In this document: piece after piece, positions 15,957-27,317 of the stretch | Numbering within the stretch: position 1 is the first letter of the stretch | Layout: each line of letters begins with the position of its first letter | Assembly: GCF_035943795.1 (NCBI RefSeq) | Contig: NZ_DASZBY010000080.1 | Span: forward strand, 1 to 64,000 | Length of the DNA: 64,000 nt | Reading direction: 5' to 3' | DNA from: Aliidongia sp035943795 | GTDB taxonomy: Bacteria; Pseudomonadota; Alphaproteobacteria; ATCC43930; CGMCC-115725 | The notes under the pieces: model-generated | Told to the model about the DNA's origin: nothing | Databases searched by the model: none | What the model saw: only the letters and a program-made list of their open reading frames with translations | Made by a program: the position numbers and the translations under genes

Positions 15957-16439
15957 TTACGAATCCGACTGACGATGGGCTTCGACCATCCACAGCCACT
16001 TGTCCGTGCTGCGGCCGACGCCGGTCAGGATGTCGGCGGTGATGGCGTCGCCCAGTTCGGCGGTCGTGTCGATCGAGGCGCGGATGTTCTTGCCATAGGC
16101 GGCGAGCACGCTGCTGAGCGCCTCGACATGGTTGGCGCCGGCGGAGATGTCGCTCGGATAGACGGCGAGGCGGGTCTTGCCGGCCGCTTCCTGCACCGTG
16201 CCATGGGCGGTGCCGCCCAGGATGACGATGCGCTCGGCGATCTCGTCGGTGAAGTTCCGCACGTCGGCGGCGACCTGGTCGAACAGCTCATGGAGCGCGA
16301 TGAAGCTCGGGCCCTTCACGTTCCAATGGGCTTGCTTGACCTGGGCCGAGAGGTCGACGGAGTCGGCGAGCGCCGAGCCCAGTTCGCCGATGATGGCGGC
16401 GCGCACATTGTCGGCCAGATCGATCTTGGTGCGGTGCAT
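15957..16439 (-). CDS. dps: Dps, DNA-binding ferritin-like protein
   Basis: 160 residues from the ATG at 16439 (MHRTKIDLADNVRAAIIGEL). The Dps signature is complete: SAQVKQAHWNVKGPSFIALH followed by ELFDQVAADVRNFTDEIAERIVILGG, giving the His/Asp/Glu ligands of the ferroxidase site formed between subunits. Dps assembles into 12-subunit shells that oxidise Fe(II) with hydrogen peroxide and protect DNA in starvation or oxidative stress. No lysine-rich N-terminal tail is present, so direct DNA binding is doubtful. It is a single gene; I saw no EcfG promoter ahead of it. Confidence 0.93.
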   Translation of the reverse strand: MHRTKIDLADNVRAAIIGELGSALADSVDLSAQVKQAHWNVKGPSFIALHELFDQVAADVRNFTDEIAERIVILGGTAHGTVQEAAGKTRLAVYPSDISAGANHVEALSSVLAAYGKNIRASIDTTAELGDAITADILTGVGRSTDKWLWMVEAHRQSDS

Positions 16440-16592
16440 GAAGACCTCGCAGGTTGGATTTCGCACTGTGTTCGCCGGTCGCGATCGGCCGGCACGGCGG
16501 CTGTTAGGATAATGGGTGCAGTGCCGAAGAAAGCAAGCGGTGCCTCCCGCACAATGGCCTGAAAAACCTGAAACAGTTCGTGAAAAATCCGC

Positions 16593-18476
16593 TCAGGCCG
16601 CAGCGGTTTCCAATGCTTCGGCGGCTTCGAGCCAGGCTTCCTCGGCACGCGCGACCGCGGTCGCGAGTTCGTTCTGCCGCCGCATCAGTTGGCCGCGCCG
16701 CCCGCCGTCGAGATGGGGCTCGAGCAGCGACTTCTCGACCGACGCCTTGTCCTGGGTCAGGCGCGCCAGCGCCGCTTCGGCATCGCGCGACAGCTTGCGC
16801 AGCGCATCCAATTCCTTGCGCCGGTCGCCGCCGCGCGGGCGTTCCGGCTGGGGCGTCTCTGCCGGCTTGTTCTTCGGCCGCTTGTCTTTCGGGATCTTGG
16901 TGTTGCCGCTGCCGGACTTGCCCAGCATCAGCTTGCGGTAATCCTCCAGGTCGCCGTCGAACGGCTTCACCTTGCCGTCGCCGACCAGCCACAGCTGATC
17001 CGCCGTCAGTTCCAGCAGATGCCAGTCATGGCTGATCAGGATGACCGCGCCCTTGTATTCGTTGATCGCGACGGCCAGCGCCTCGCGGCTTTCGATGTCG
17101 AGATGGTTGGTCGGCTCGTCGAAGATCAGCATGGGCGGGGCGGCATGGGTGATCAGCGCGAAATTCAGCCGCGCGCGTTCGCCGCCGGACAGGGACTTGA
17201 CCTGCGTGTTCGCCTTTTCCTGGCCGAAACCGAACCGACCCAGGCGGGCGCGGACCTGTGGCTCACGGCCACCCGGCATCAGTTCCGCCATCAGCTTGAA
17301 CGGCGTCGATTCACCATCCATGTCCTCGACCTGGTGCTGGGCGAAGAAGCCGGTGAACAGCTTGCCCGAACGATGGTGATGCCCCTCCATCGGCTGCAGG
17401 CGCCCGGCGACCAGCTTGGCGAAGGTCGACTTGCCGTTGCCGTTCGAGCCCAGCAGGGCGATGCGATCCTCCGGATCGATCCGCAGGTCGATGTCGCGCA
17501 GCACCGGCTTGCCCGGGATATAGCCGACGGAGACCTTGTCGAACGAGATGAGCGGCGGCGACAGCTCGGCCGGCTCCGGGAAATCGAAGCTGACGGTCGG
17601 GTCGTCGCGCATGACCGAGACGGAGCCCAGTTTGGCCAGCATCTTCATGCGGCTCTGCGCCTGACGCGCCTTGGTCGCCTTGGCCTTGAACCTGTCGACG
17701 AAGCTCTGCAGGTGCTTGCGCTTGGCGTCGAGCTTGGCCGCTTCGGACTTGGACTGGGCCATGCGCTCTTCGCGCATCTTCTCGAACCAGTCGTAATTGC
17801 CGGTGTAGAAGGTCAGCTGCCGGCTATCCAGATGCAGGATATGATCGACGCAGGCGTTCAGGATCGCCCGGTCATGGCTGATCACCAGCAGCGTGTGCGG
17901 ATATTTCTGCAGATAGGCCTCGAGCCAGACCGTCGCTTCCAGATCGAGATGGTTGGTCGGCTCGTCGAGCAGCAGCAGTTCCGGCTGGGCGAACAGCGCC
18001 GCGGCCAGGGCCACGCGCATGCGCCAGCCGCCGGAGAAGCTCGACATCGGCTGCTGCTGCATCTCCTCGCTGAAACCCAGGCCGGCCAGGATTTCCGACG
18101 CCCGCGCCGGGGCGGTATGGGCGTCGATGTCGACCAGGCGCATGTGCACCTCGGCCAGGCGCTCGCCGTCGTCGGAATGATCCGCCTCGTGCAGCAGCGC
18201 CGCCCGTTCCAGGTCGGCTGCCAGCACCACGTCCTGCGGCGTCATGGCCCCGCCCGGCGCCTCCTGGGCCACGATGCCGATCCGCACGCCCTTCTGGATC
18301 TCGATCTCGCCCTGGTCGGGTTGCGACTCGCCCAGAATGAGGCCGAACAGCGTCGACTTGCCGGCGCCGTTGCGCCCGACGAGCCCGACGCGATGGCCGG
18401 CGGAAATGACGGCCGTCGCGTTCTCGAGAAGCGCGCGGCCGCCGATGCGGTAGGTGACATTGGAAATGGAGAGCAT
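16593..18476 (-). CDS. ABC-F family ATPase (YheS/Uup-like)
   Basis: 627 residues with two ABC cassettes and no membrane segments. Cassette 1 has GRNGAGKST (about residue 36), SSFSGGWRMR and LLLLDEPTNHLD; cassette 2 has GSNGNGKST (about 344), SLSGGERAR and MLIFDEPTNHLD. The basic linker between them (KLDAKRKHLQSFVDRFKAKA) is the P-site tRNA interaction motif region. The C-terminus has a long charged helix (DALRKLSRDAEAALARLTQD), as in Uup and YheS. ABC-F proteins act on the ribosome; this one probably has a housekeeping role in easing stalled translation rather than drug resistance. Confidence 0.9.
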   Translation of the reverse strand: MLSISNVTYRIGGRALLENATAVISAGHRVGLVGRNGAGKSTLFGLILGESQPDQGEIEIQKGVRIGIVAQEAPGGAMTPQDVVLAADLERAALLHEADHSDDGERLAEVHMRLVDIDAHTAPARASEILAGLGFSEEMQQQPMSSFSGGWRMRVALAAALFAQPELLLLDEPTNHLDLEATVWLEAYLQKYPHTLLVISHDRAILNACVDHILHLDSRQLTFYTGNYDWFEKMREERMAQSKSEAAKLDAKRKHLQSFVDRFKAKATKARQAQSRMKMLAKLGSVSVMRDDPTVSFDFPEPAELSPPLISFDKVSVGYIPGKPVLRDIDLRIDPEDRIALLGSNGNGKSTFAKLVAGRLQPMEGHHHRSGKLFTGFFAQHQVEDMDGESTPFKLMAELMPGGREPQVRARLGRFGFGQEKANTQVKSLSGGERARLNFALITHAAPPMLIFDEPTNHLDIESREALAVAINEYKGAVILISHDWHLLELTADQLWLVGDGKVKPFDGDLEDYRKLMLGKSGSGNTKIPKDKRPKNKPAETPQPERPRGGDRRKELDALRKLSRDAEAALARLTQDKASVEKSLLEPHLDGGRRGQLMRRQNELATAVARAEEAWLEAAEALETAAA

Positions 18477-18750
18477 GGCGCCGCCCTCTTAGCATGAGTG
18501 CGCCTGCCTGGCGATGCATTGCGATGCAGCAAAGCCCGCAAGCATGGCAGAGGATCGTTCGCGTGCTATCATCGGAGGAAAAATCGCTCTGGTCAGGCCG
18601 CTTGGCCAAACGGGGGCTCGACATTCGTCGTACAAGTTGGTTGACTGCAGCGTGCCGACGAAGCCGGGCCGTTCGATGCCTGGCGGAAGATCGATTTCGG
18701 GGGGAGGCTTTGCGCGTGTCGAGATGGCCTGACCGGGGTTCCTGCCCGGC

Positions 18751-19431
18751 ATGAGCAACTATATCTTCCAATTCGGCGAGATCCTGAAGCCCGGGAATCT
18801 GGACGAGCTGCTGTGGGGCATGGTCTACACGCTTCGCCTGTCGGCGATCGCGATGGTGCTGAGCCTGGCGTTCGCCATCGTCGGCGCTCTCCTGCGCACG
18901 TCGGGGCCGAAACCGATCCAGGCGATCATCGCGGGATATGTGGAAATCATCCGGAACACGCCGTTCCTGGTGCAGATCTTCATGATCTTCTTCGGGCTGC
19001 CCACGATCGGGTTTCGCCTCGATGCCAATGACGCCGCACTGGTCGCCATGGTGCTGAACGGCAGCGCCTATACGATCGAGATCGTGCGCGCCGGTATCGA
19101 GAGCATCACCGTCGGCCAGATGGACGCGGCCAAGGCGATCGGGTTGCGCCCGTTGCAGAGCTTCCGGCTGGTCGTCCTGCCCCAGGCGCTGAAGGTGATG
19201 CTGGCGCCGCTCGGCAGTCAGTTCATCCTGCTGATGCTGAATTCCAGCATCGTCTCGGTCGTCTCGGCCGACGAGCTGATGGCGGCTGCCCAGGACGTAC
19301 AGTCGCGCACTTTCCGCCCGTTCGAGACCTACATCATCGTGTTCGTGATCTATTTCGTGCTGTCGATGGCGTTCCAGGCCGCGTTCGCACTGATCGACCG
19401 GTGGGCCTTCGCCCGGGCGGAGCATCGCTGA
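18751..19431 (+). CDS. Polar amino-acid ABC transporter permease (HisM/GlnP type)
   Basis: 226 residues with about five membrane helices. The TIGR01726-type N-terminal segment (LDELLWGMVYTLRLSAIAMV, residues about 15-34) and the EAA loop (GQMDAAKAIGLRPLQSFRLV, near residue 125) identify the family. It forms the inner-membrane channel together with the next gene: the two overlap by 1 nt (TGATG at 19429-19433), so they are translated together. The cognate binding protein follows; no ATPase gene is present, so an ATPase encoded elsewhere must be shared. Confidence 0.92.
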   Translation: MSNYIFQFGEILKPGNLDELLWGMVYTLRLSAIAMVLSLAFAIVGALLRTSGPKPIQAIIAGYVEIIRNTPFLVQIFMIFFGLPTIGFRLDANDAALVAMVLNGSAYTIEIVRAGIESITVGQMDAAKAIGLRPLQSFRLVVLPQALKVMLAPLGSQFILLMLNSSIVSVVSADELMAAAQDVQSRTFRPFETYIIVFVIYFVLSMAFQAAFALIDRWAFARAEHR

Positions 19432-20084
19432 TGCGCACGCTCAACTTTTCCGACATAGAATTCCTGATCTTTGCCGTGCGCTGGACCTTGCTGCTGTCGG
19501 CGCTCGCCTTTGCCGGCGGCGGCGTGGTCGGTATCACCATCGCGCTGATGCGCACCTCGCAGCAGCGGGTGCTGCGTCTGCTCGCGATCGCCTATATCCG
19601 CCTGTTCCAGGGCACGCCGCTGCTGCTGCAGCTGTTCCTGGTGTTCTTCGGCGGCGACATGGTGGGTGTGTCGGTCGATCCGTGGGTTGCGGCCATGCTG
19701 GGCCTGAGCCTGAATGCGGGCGCCTTCCTGGGCGAGATCTGGCGCGGCGCCATCCAGGGTGTGCAGAAGGGCCAGCTCGAGGCGGCGCGGTCGCTGGGGC
19801 TGCATTATTTTGCCACGATGAGGAAGGTCGTGCTGCCCCAGGCGCTGCGGCTGGCCGTGGCGCCGACCGTGGGCTTCCTGGTCAATCTGGTGAAGAGCAC
19901 GTCGCTCGCCTCGATCCTGGGCTTCGTCGAGTTGATCCGGGCCGGGCAGCTGCTCAACAACGCCACCTTCCGGCCGTTCCTGATCTTCAGCACCGTGGCG
20001 GCGATCTATTTCATCATCTGCTGGCCGCTGACCATCGCGAGCCGGCGGCTGGAGGCACGTCTGGCGCAGGCCTACAGGCGCTAG
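19431..20084 (+). CDS. Polar amino-acid ABC transporter permease, second subunit
   Basis: 217 residues from the ATG at 19431, which overlaps the previous stop codon. It begins MRTLNFSDIEFLIFAVRWTL, has about five membrane helices, and the EAA loop GQLEAARSLGLHYFATMRKV (near residue 116) for contact with the ATPase. AYIRLFQGTPLLLQLFLVFF near residue 55 is the typical 'RGTPxLVQ' stretch. Forms a heterodimeric channel with the upstream permease. Confidence 0.92.
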   Translation: MRTLNFSDIEFLIFAVRWTLLLSALAFAGGGVVGITIALMRTSQQRVLRLLAIAYIRLFQGTPLLLQLFLVFFGGDMVGVSVDPWVAAMLGLSLNAGAFLGEIWRGAIQGVQKGQLEAARSLGLHYFATMRKVVLPQALRLAVAPTVGFLVNLVKSTSLASILGFVELIRAGQLLNNATFRPFLIFSTVAAIYFIICWPLTIASRRLEARLAQAYRR

Positions 20085-20122
20085 ACACGGGATACAACGA
20101 CAAACCTTGGGGAGAGACGGCG

Positions 20123-20914
20123 ATGAAACTTCTGAGATATGCGGCGGCGGCCCTGCTGATGCTGGGCCTCGCCACGGCGGCGCGGCCGGCGGCGGCGCAG
20201 ACGGTCGACGAGATTCTGGCGAAGGGCTCGATCAATATCGGCGTGCTGGTCGACCTGCCGCCCTACGGCATCCTGAACGACAAGCAGGAGCCGGACGGCT
20301 ACGACATCGAAGTGGCCAAGCTGCTCGGCAAGTACATGGGCGTGAAGGTCAACCTGGTCCAGCTGACCAGCCCCAACCGCATCCCGTTCCTGCTGACCAA
20401 CAAGGTCGATCTGATCGTCGCCACCTTCGGCGTCACGCCGGAGCGCGCCAAGCAGGTGCTGTTTTCGATTCCCTACAGCGCGATCGAGAATGTCGTCTTC
20501 GCGCCCAAGGACAAGAAGATCACGTCGATGGACGATCTTAAGGGCCTGAAGATCGGCGTGCCGCGCGGCACGGTGCAGGACGTGATCCTGAGCTCGACCT
20601 TCGGCGATCAGGTCAAGATGTCCCGGTTCGACGATGATCCGAGCACCTATCAGTCGCTCATCACCCACCAGGTCGATGCCATCGCCGAGACCGGCCTGAC
20701 CGGCGACACGATTTTCGCCCAGAATACGGGCGCCGGCATCGAGCGCAAGTTCACGCTGCTGCAGCAACCGAATGGCATCACCATGCGCAAGGATCAGTGG
20801 AACCTGCACCAGTGGGTCAACACTTTCGTCTATTTCGTGAAGAACAATGGCGAGCTCAATGCCATTCACGAGAAGTGGTTCCACAAGCCGCTGCCGAACC
20901 TGCCGACCTTCTGA
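20123..20914 (+). CDS. Amino-acid ABC transporter periplasmic binding protein (SBP_bac_3)
   Basis: 263 residues from the ATG at 20123 (ribosome-binding site GGGGAGA). Signal peptide MKLLRYAAAALLMLGLATAA, cleavage after AAAQ. The mature part is a family 3 solute-binding protein: KGSINIGVLVDLPPYGILND, GYDIEVAKLLGKYMGV, RIPFLLTNKVDLIVATFGVT (a variant of the usual 'LxxGKxD'), and the closing NGELNAIHEKWFHKPLPNLP. Third gene of the transporter operon, followed by a strong terminator. Ligand specificity cannot be told. Confidence 0.92.
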   Translation: MKLLRYAAAALLMLGLATAARPAAAQTVDEILAKGSINIGVLVDLPPYGILNDKQEPDGYDIEVAKLLGKYMGVKVNLVQLTSPNRIPFLLTNKVDLIVATFGVTPERAKQVLFSIPYSAIENVVFAPKDKKITSMDDLKGLKIGVPRGTVQDVILSSTFGDQVKMSRFDDDPSTYQSLITHQVDAIAETGLTGDTIFAQNTGAGIERKFTLLQQPNGITMRKDQWNLHQWVNTFVYFVKNNGELNAIHEKWFHKPLPNLPTF

Positions 20915-20933
20915 TCGCGGGTTTGGTGCGGCT

Positions 20934-20973
20934 GGCCCATCCGGGGTGTGGGGACTCCGGATGGGCCTTTTTT
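20934..20973 (+). terminator. Intrinsic terminator closing the amino-acid transporter operon
   Basis: Perfect 11-bp stem GGCCCATCCGG / CCGGATGGGCC with a 12-nt loop followed by six T (20968-20973), 20 nt after the binding-protein stop. Confidence 0.92.
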
Positions 20974-21089
20974 GCGCCGAGCCGTGCCGCGACCGGTATC
21001 CACGTCCGCCGGCTTCACCTATAGTTCTGCTTCATATCCGCACCTTCGTTGAAAACGATCCCACAAAAAAACCAACGAGGGGAGACGAT

Positions 21090-22574
21090 ATGGAGTCTTT
21101 GCGCCTTGCGGGATGGGGCGGCCTTGCCGCCCTCGCCCTGTCGATCGGCTGGCAGGCGCCGGCTGCGGCTGCCGGCCGCTGCGACCAGCTGCTGGCCCTG
21201 CTCCATGGCCAGATCGCCGATGCGACCTGCGTCGACAGCGCCGACCTCACCACCGCCAACCCGGCGACGACGCCAGCCAATAACGCGCTGGCCGGCCTGC
21301 CGGCCTTCGCCTTCACGCCGCAGACCGATCGCGCGACGATCGCGCCGAGCGCGCCCGACCAGACGCCGCTGACCCATGCGGTGCCTGGTTTGCAGATCCA
21401 GGCCCGCCTGGCCAAGGATCCGCTCGGCGAGGCGCGCATCCTCGTTCGCCTGCCCAACAATTGGAACGGCAAGCTGGTCGTTGCCGGCGCGTCGGGAACG
21501 CGCAGCGAGTTCAACGGCGACATCGCCTGGAGCGACTACGTCCTGCAGAAAGGCTATGCCTACGTCTCGCAGAACAAGGGCGTCTATAATTTCCAGCTGT
21601 CGAGCGCCGCGGATCCGCTCGCCTGCCGGCTCAATCCGGCCTCGTCGATCTACGTCCATTTCTACGACAACGACCCGGCGGCGCTGTTCACCCGCTGGAA
21701 CGAGGCGATGCTGGCAGCGGCCCGGCTCGGGCGCGACGCGGTCGAACTGCGCTACGGCCGGCGCCCGGCCCGAACCTATGCGGTCGGCACCTCGAACGGC
21801 GGCTACCAGGTGCGCCGGGCGGTCGAGACGGCGCCCGACCTGTTCGACGGCGGCGTCGATTGGGAGGGAACCTACGTCGATCCAACGCGGGGCAACATCC
21901 TGGCATCCTTGCCGCCTGCGCTGCTGAACTATCCCGACTATGTCGCCTCGGGCTTCGATCCCAACAGCACCGCGGCCAAGAACATCGTGGCGGCTGGCTA
22001 TCCGCCGGACATCGTCTCGGGCACCAACTCGCTCTGGGGCTTCTATTGGGCGCAGTTCTGGGAGGTAACCCAGTGCCAGTGGCAGAAGCGGCTCGACCCC
22101 GGCTATGACACCTATGGCGCCGGTCCGGCCAACTACGTCTATGTCGATCGGCTGTCCGCCTCCAACGTCGGCGCCAACCTCGCGGCCTTCACCACGACCG
22201 GGCATATCCAGCGGCCGCTGATCACGGTCGCCGGCACCATGGATGCGCTGCTGCCGATCAACGACCAGGCCCGCGCCTATGCGCGCGCGGTCGATGCCGG
22301 CCGCGGCGACGATCGCGAGCAGGATCGGCGGCACGACCGCACGCCGCCGTACCGGCTCTACGAAGTGCAGAACGGCAACCATATCGAGACCTTCAAGGGC
22401 AGCTTCCCACAGCTCGAACTGATCGAGCCGCATGCCCAGAAGGCGTTCGATCTGCTGGTCGGCTACGTCGAGCAGGGTGCGGCCCTGCCGCCGGACCAAT
22501 GCATCCCGCACGGCGGTGCCATCGCCTCGTCGCCGGCGCAGCCGGGCCATTGTTCCAGCCTGTTCGTGCCGTAA
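21090..22574 (+). CDS. Secreted alpha/beta-hydrolase (tannase / 3-hydroxybutyrate-oligomer hydrolase-like)
   Basis: 494 residues from the ATG at 21090 (ribosome-binding site GGGGAGA). Signal peptide MESLRLAGWGGLAALALSIG, cleavage after AAAA. The nucleophile elbow is GTSNGGY near residue 231; the acid is probably Asp in TVAGTMDALLP and the base His in VQNGNHIETF. The core has YVLQKGYAYVSQNKGVYNFQ and GGVDWEGTYVDP. Cys pairs near both ends suggest disulfides, as in secreted esterases. The overall layout resembles large secreted esterases such as tannases and 3-hydroxybutyrate oligomer hydrolases; the substrate is not determined. Confidence 0.7.
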   Translation: MESLRLAGWGGLAALALSIGWQAPAAAAGRCDQLLALLHGQIADATCVDSADLTTANPATTPANNALAGLPAFAFTPQTDRATIAPSAPDQTPLTHAVPGLQIQARLAKDPLGEARILVRLPNNWNGKLVVAGASGTRSEFNGDIAWSDYVLQKGYAYVSQNKGVYNFQLSSAADPLACRLNPASSIYVHFYDNDPAALFTRWNEAMLAAARLGRDAVELRYGRRPARTYAVGTSNGGYQVRRAVETAPDLFDGGVDWEGTYVDPTRGNILASLPPALLNYPDYVASGFDPNSTAAKNIVAAGYPPDIVSGTNSLWGFYWAQFWEVTQCQWQKRLDPGYDTYGAGPANYVYVDRLSASNVGANLAAFTTTGHIQRPLITVAGTMDALLPINDQARAYARAVDAGRGDDREQDRRHDRTPPYRLYEVQNGNHIETFKGSFPQLELIEPHAQKAFDLLVGYVEQGAALPPDQCIPHGGAIASSPAQPGHCSSLFVP

Positions 22575-22642
22575 CGCGTTCCGGACCGGCGTGCGAGGGG
22601 GCTCGATTTTCGGGGGCGGGGGTGGCAGTCTCCGTTCCGCCC

Positions 22643-24496
<1,854 letters not shown>

Positions 24497-24526
24497 GGCG
24501 ACTCGGGACGGGCCGCCCTCTGTCGG

Positions 24527-25336
24527 CTACCAGGCCGGCAGGATCGCGCCCTTGAAGCGCTGGTCGAGAAAGGCCGCGACCTCCTTCGACTGATAGGCAG
24601 CGACCAGGATCTTCAGGTCTGCCCGATCCTTGTCCTTCTCGCGCGTCGCGATGAAATTGCCATACGGGTTGTTCTGGCGCGGCTCGATCGCGAGCGAACC
24701 GGTGCGGGGATCCAGGCCGGCACCGATCGCATAGTCGGTGTTGATGACCGCCGCATCGAGGTCGTCGAGCGAGCGCGGCAGTTGGGCGGCGTCCAGCTCG
24801 ATGAACTTGAACCCGCGCGGGTTGTCGGCGACATCGGCCAGCGACGGCAGCAATCCCTTGCCGGGTGCCACGGCGATGAGCTTGTTCGCCGCCAGCAGAT
24901 TGATCGCGCGGCCGCCGTTGCTGGGGTCGTTCGGAATGCCGATCTTGGCACCCTTGGGCAGTTGATCGAGGCTCTTCACCTTTTTCGCATACAAGCCGAT
25001 CGGTTCGACAATGGTGAAGCCGATCGGCACGATGTGATAGCCGCGCGCCGCGATCTGCGCATCGAGATAGGGCTTGTGCTGAAACGCATTGGCATCGAGG
25101 TCGCCGGCCTCGAGCGCGGCATTGACCAGGGCGTAGTCCTGGAAAGTGACGAGTTGGACCTCGAGCCCCTGGCCCGCCGCGACTTTCTTCGCGACTTCCG
25201 CCACCTCTTCCTCGCCGCCGGCCATGACGCCCAGCTTGATCTTGCCTGCCGCCTGGGCGGCGCCGACCGAAAGGGACAGGCCCAGCAGGGCCACAAGCCC
25301 CACGAGGCGGAGGCGGTGTTTCACAGGGTGCGACAT
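24527..25336 (-). CDS. metQ: MetQ/NlpA-family methionine-type binding protein
   Basis: 269 residues from the ATG at 25336 (MSHPVKHRLRLVGLVALLGL). Family marks: IKLGVMAGGEEEVAEVAKKV, VTFQDYALVNAALEAGDLDANAFQHKPYLD (residues about 62-91), PIGFTIVEPIGLYAKKVKSL, IPNDPSNGGRAINLL and INTDYAIGAGLDP. Usually a lipoprotein, but here the signal ends AAQAAGK with no lipobox Cys, so it should be a soluble periplasmic protein. MetN and MetI are not adjacent, so it is an orphan; substrate (methionine or another compound) is inferred from family only. The 160 bp upstream contain an AT-rich block (25425-25465), likely its promoter. Confidence 0.85.
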   Translation of the reverse strand: MSHPVKHRLRLVGLVALLGLSLSVGAAQAAGKIKLGVMAGGEEEVAEVAKKVAAGQGLEVQLVTFQDYALVNAALEAGDLDANAFQHKPYLDAQIAARGYHIVPIGFTIVEPIGLYAKKVKSLDQLPKGAKIGIPNDPSNGGRAINLLAANKLIAVAPGKGLLPSLADVADNPRGFKFIELDAAQLPRSLDDLDAAVINTDYAIGAGLDPRTGSLAIEPRQNNPYGNFIATREKDKDRADLKILVAAYQSKEVAAFLDQRFKGAILPAW

Positions 25337-25511
25337 CGGCGGATCCATTCTGAAAGGCCACGAGGGCTTCAGAGTTGGGCCGCAAAACGATACGAGGGAT
25401 ATCGCTGATTCAACATATCGATCACGATGATTTATATATTGACACGTTTTGTATTTGTATATTCAGAGCGAGAGTTGCGAACCAGCACCGATCATGACGT
25501 CGAAGAACGTG

Positions 25512-25934
25512 TCAGAAATGATCGCGCAGCTGGATGCCGAATTCGTGTCGTTCGAAGAAGGTGCCGCGGTCGCCGAAGCTGTCGGGCAGGGAGCTTTCGC
25601 GCAGCAGCGGCGCCAAGTGCGGCTGATCGGGTACGTCGCCCTTGGCGGTGACCGTGGGCGCCGGCTTCGCTGGGGATTGCGGCTGATAGGGAATGGCCGG
25701 TTCCGACTTGAGCAGTACGCTTTTCAGCGGGTCGAAATTGAGCTGGAGCGGCGCATCATACTGTTCCGCCGGCGTCTGGGTCGCCGGCGCGAGCGTGGTA
25801 TCGCCGCCGTGCTTCTTGGATTTCTTGGTGGTGGTGGTCGGCTCTGCCGCGTATCCGGGCGCACAGACGGCCCCGGCCAATCCGCAAAGACAGATTAGCG
25901 TCACCATGAGTTTTATGGACTGTCGCGATTCCAT
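25512..25934 (-). CDS. Secreted small protein, unknown function
   Basis: 140 residues. N-terminal signal peptide (MESRQSIKLMVTLICLCGLA, cleavage near GYAAEP). The mature part starts with a TTTTKKSKKHG patch, is Pro- and Gln-rich, and ends in a more structured-looking tail (SFGDRGTFFERHEFGIQLRD). No catalytic motif. I prefer this strand over the competing plus-strand frame (25449-25898) because of the signal peptide. Confidence 0.6.
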   Translation of the reverse strand: MESRQSIKLMVTLICLCGLAGAVCAPGYAAEPTTTTKKSKKHGGDTTLAPATQTPAEQYDAPLQLNFDPLKSVLLKSEPAIPYQPQSPAKPAPTVTAKGDVPDQPHLAPLLRESSLPDSFGDRGTFFERHEFGIQLRDHF

Positions 25935-26108
25935 GGGCCGAGTATTGCGGAGATTTGATGGTTTTGAAAGCTAAACCGACAACGAGCGCTTGCGTGTCGC
26001 AAAAATGTACCTGAGTCTTGCGGCTTTTAGATGCGTGACTTGACCGCCGCAGCAGCTTGAGCGTGTAAAGGGCCTCTGCGACCGATGATCGTTCGAAGGC
26101 GGAGGGAG

Positions 26109-27317
26109 ATGGCGGCGATCGAAACGGCAAAGCCCGGCATCTCGCGGCAGGCGATCATGACCGGTATCGTGACGGCGCTGGTCGGGTACGGCAGTTCGGT
26201 CACGGTCGTGGTGAACGGTCTCAATGCCGTCGGCGCCACCACGGAGCAGGCGGCCTCGAGCCTGTTGGCGATGGGCGTCACGATGGGCATCACGGCGATT
26301 GTCCTCAGCCTCGTCCATCGCATGCCGATCAGCATCGCCTGGTCGACGCCGGGTGCCGCTCTGCTGGCGACGACCGGCCCGATCGCCGGCGGCTTTGCCG
26401 CAGCCGAAGGCGCGTTCGCGGTGGCGGGGCTGCTGGTCGTCGTCGCCGGCCTGTGGCGACCGATCGGCCGGCTGGTCGGCGCGATCCCCGCCTCGCTCGC
26501 GAATGCCCTGCTCGGCGGCATCCTGTTGAACCTGTGCCTGGCGCCGTTTCACGCGCTCGCCGATATGCCGCTCCTGGCGTTTCCGGTCATACTCACCTGG
26601 CTGGTGGTCGGCCGTTTCGCCCGGCTCTATGCGCTGCCGGCGACGGCGATCGTCGCCCTGGCTCTACTCGGTTTCGACGTCGGCGGCGCCGGATCGCACG
26701 GGCTGGCCCAAGCGGGGCTCTGGCCGGGCCTGGTGCTGACGCCGCCCACCTTGTCCTGGGGCGGGCTCGTCGGCATCGCGGTGCCGCTGTTCGTCGTCAC
26801 CATGGCGTCGCAGAACGTGCCGGGCCTGGCCGTCCTCGCGACCTTCGGTTTCCGGCCGCCGCCACGCCCGATCTTCCTCTTGACCGGCCTTGCGTCGCTC
26901 GCGACGGCACCGGTCGGCGCGCTTACGGTCAATCTCGCCGCGGTCACCGCCGCGCTGTGCGCTGGTCCCGACGCGGATCCGAGACCCGAGCGGCGTGCGG
27001 CCGCGGCGGTCACGGCCGGGCTCTGCTATCTGCTCTTGGGCCTGCTGTCGGCAGCCGCGGCAGCGCTCGTCGCGACGGCGCCCCCGCTACTGATCGAGGC
27101 CGTCGCGGGTCTGGCGCTGCTCGGCGCGTTCGGCGCCTCGGTTTCGGCCGCCCTCAAGGATGATGGCGATCGCGAGGCGGCCTTGGTGACGTTCCTGCTG
27201 ACCGCTTCCAGCCTCAGTTTCTTCGGCATCGGCTCCGCCTTCTGGGGCCTCCTCGGCGGGCTTGCCGTCCTTGGCCTGCGGCGGCTCGATTTCGGCAGAA
27301 TTGGCCCGGGCTCCTGA
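26109..27317 (+). CDS. benE: BenE-family benzoate transporter
   Basis: 402 residues from the ATG at 26109, with ribosome-binding site GGAGGGAG 1-8 nt ahead; an upstream in-frame start is less well placed. About 12 membrane helices. BenE family marks: MTGIVTALVGYGSSVTVVVN, SIAWSTPGAALLATTGP (conserved helix break), GAIPASLANALLGGILLNLC and VTMASQNVPGLAVLATFGF. BenE is thought to import benzoate by proton symport in the inner membrane. The FAH-family enzyme downstream (27492, same strand) could act on a ring-cleavage product, but no dioxygenase is nearby. Confidence 0.88.
   Translation: MAAIETAKPGISRQAIMTGIVTALVGYGSSVTVVVNGLNAVGATTEQAASSLLAMGVTMGITAIVLSLVHRMPISIAWSTPGAALLATTGPIAGGFAAAEGAFAVAGLLVVVAGLWRPIGRLVGAIPASLANALLGGILLNLCLAPFHALADMPLLAFPVILTWLVVGRFARLYALPATAIVALALLGFDVGGAGSHGLAQAGLWPGLVLTPPTLSWGGLVGIAVPLFVVTMASQNVPGLAVLATFGFRPPPRPIFLLTGLASLATAPVGALTVNLAAVTAALCAGPDADPRPERRAAAAVTAGLCYLLLGLLSAAAAALVATAPPLLIEAVAGLALLGAFGASVSAALKDDGDREAALVTFLLTASSLSFFGIGSAFWGLLGGLAVLGLRRLDFGRIGPGS

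Noticed and set aside
18514..18732. 72-residue plus-strand frame between ABC-F and permease genes
   Set aside because: No ribosome-binding site or coding character; more likely leader of the transporter operon.
25449..25898. 149-residue plus-strand frame beginning MYLYIQSESCEPAP
   Set aside because: The opposite strand encodes a protein with a good signal peptide over the same bases.
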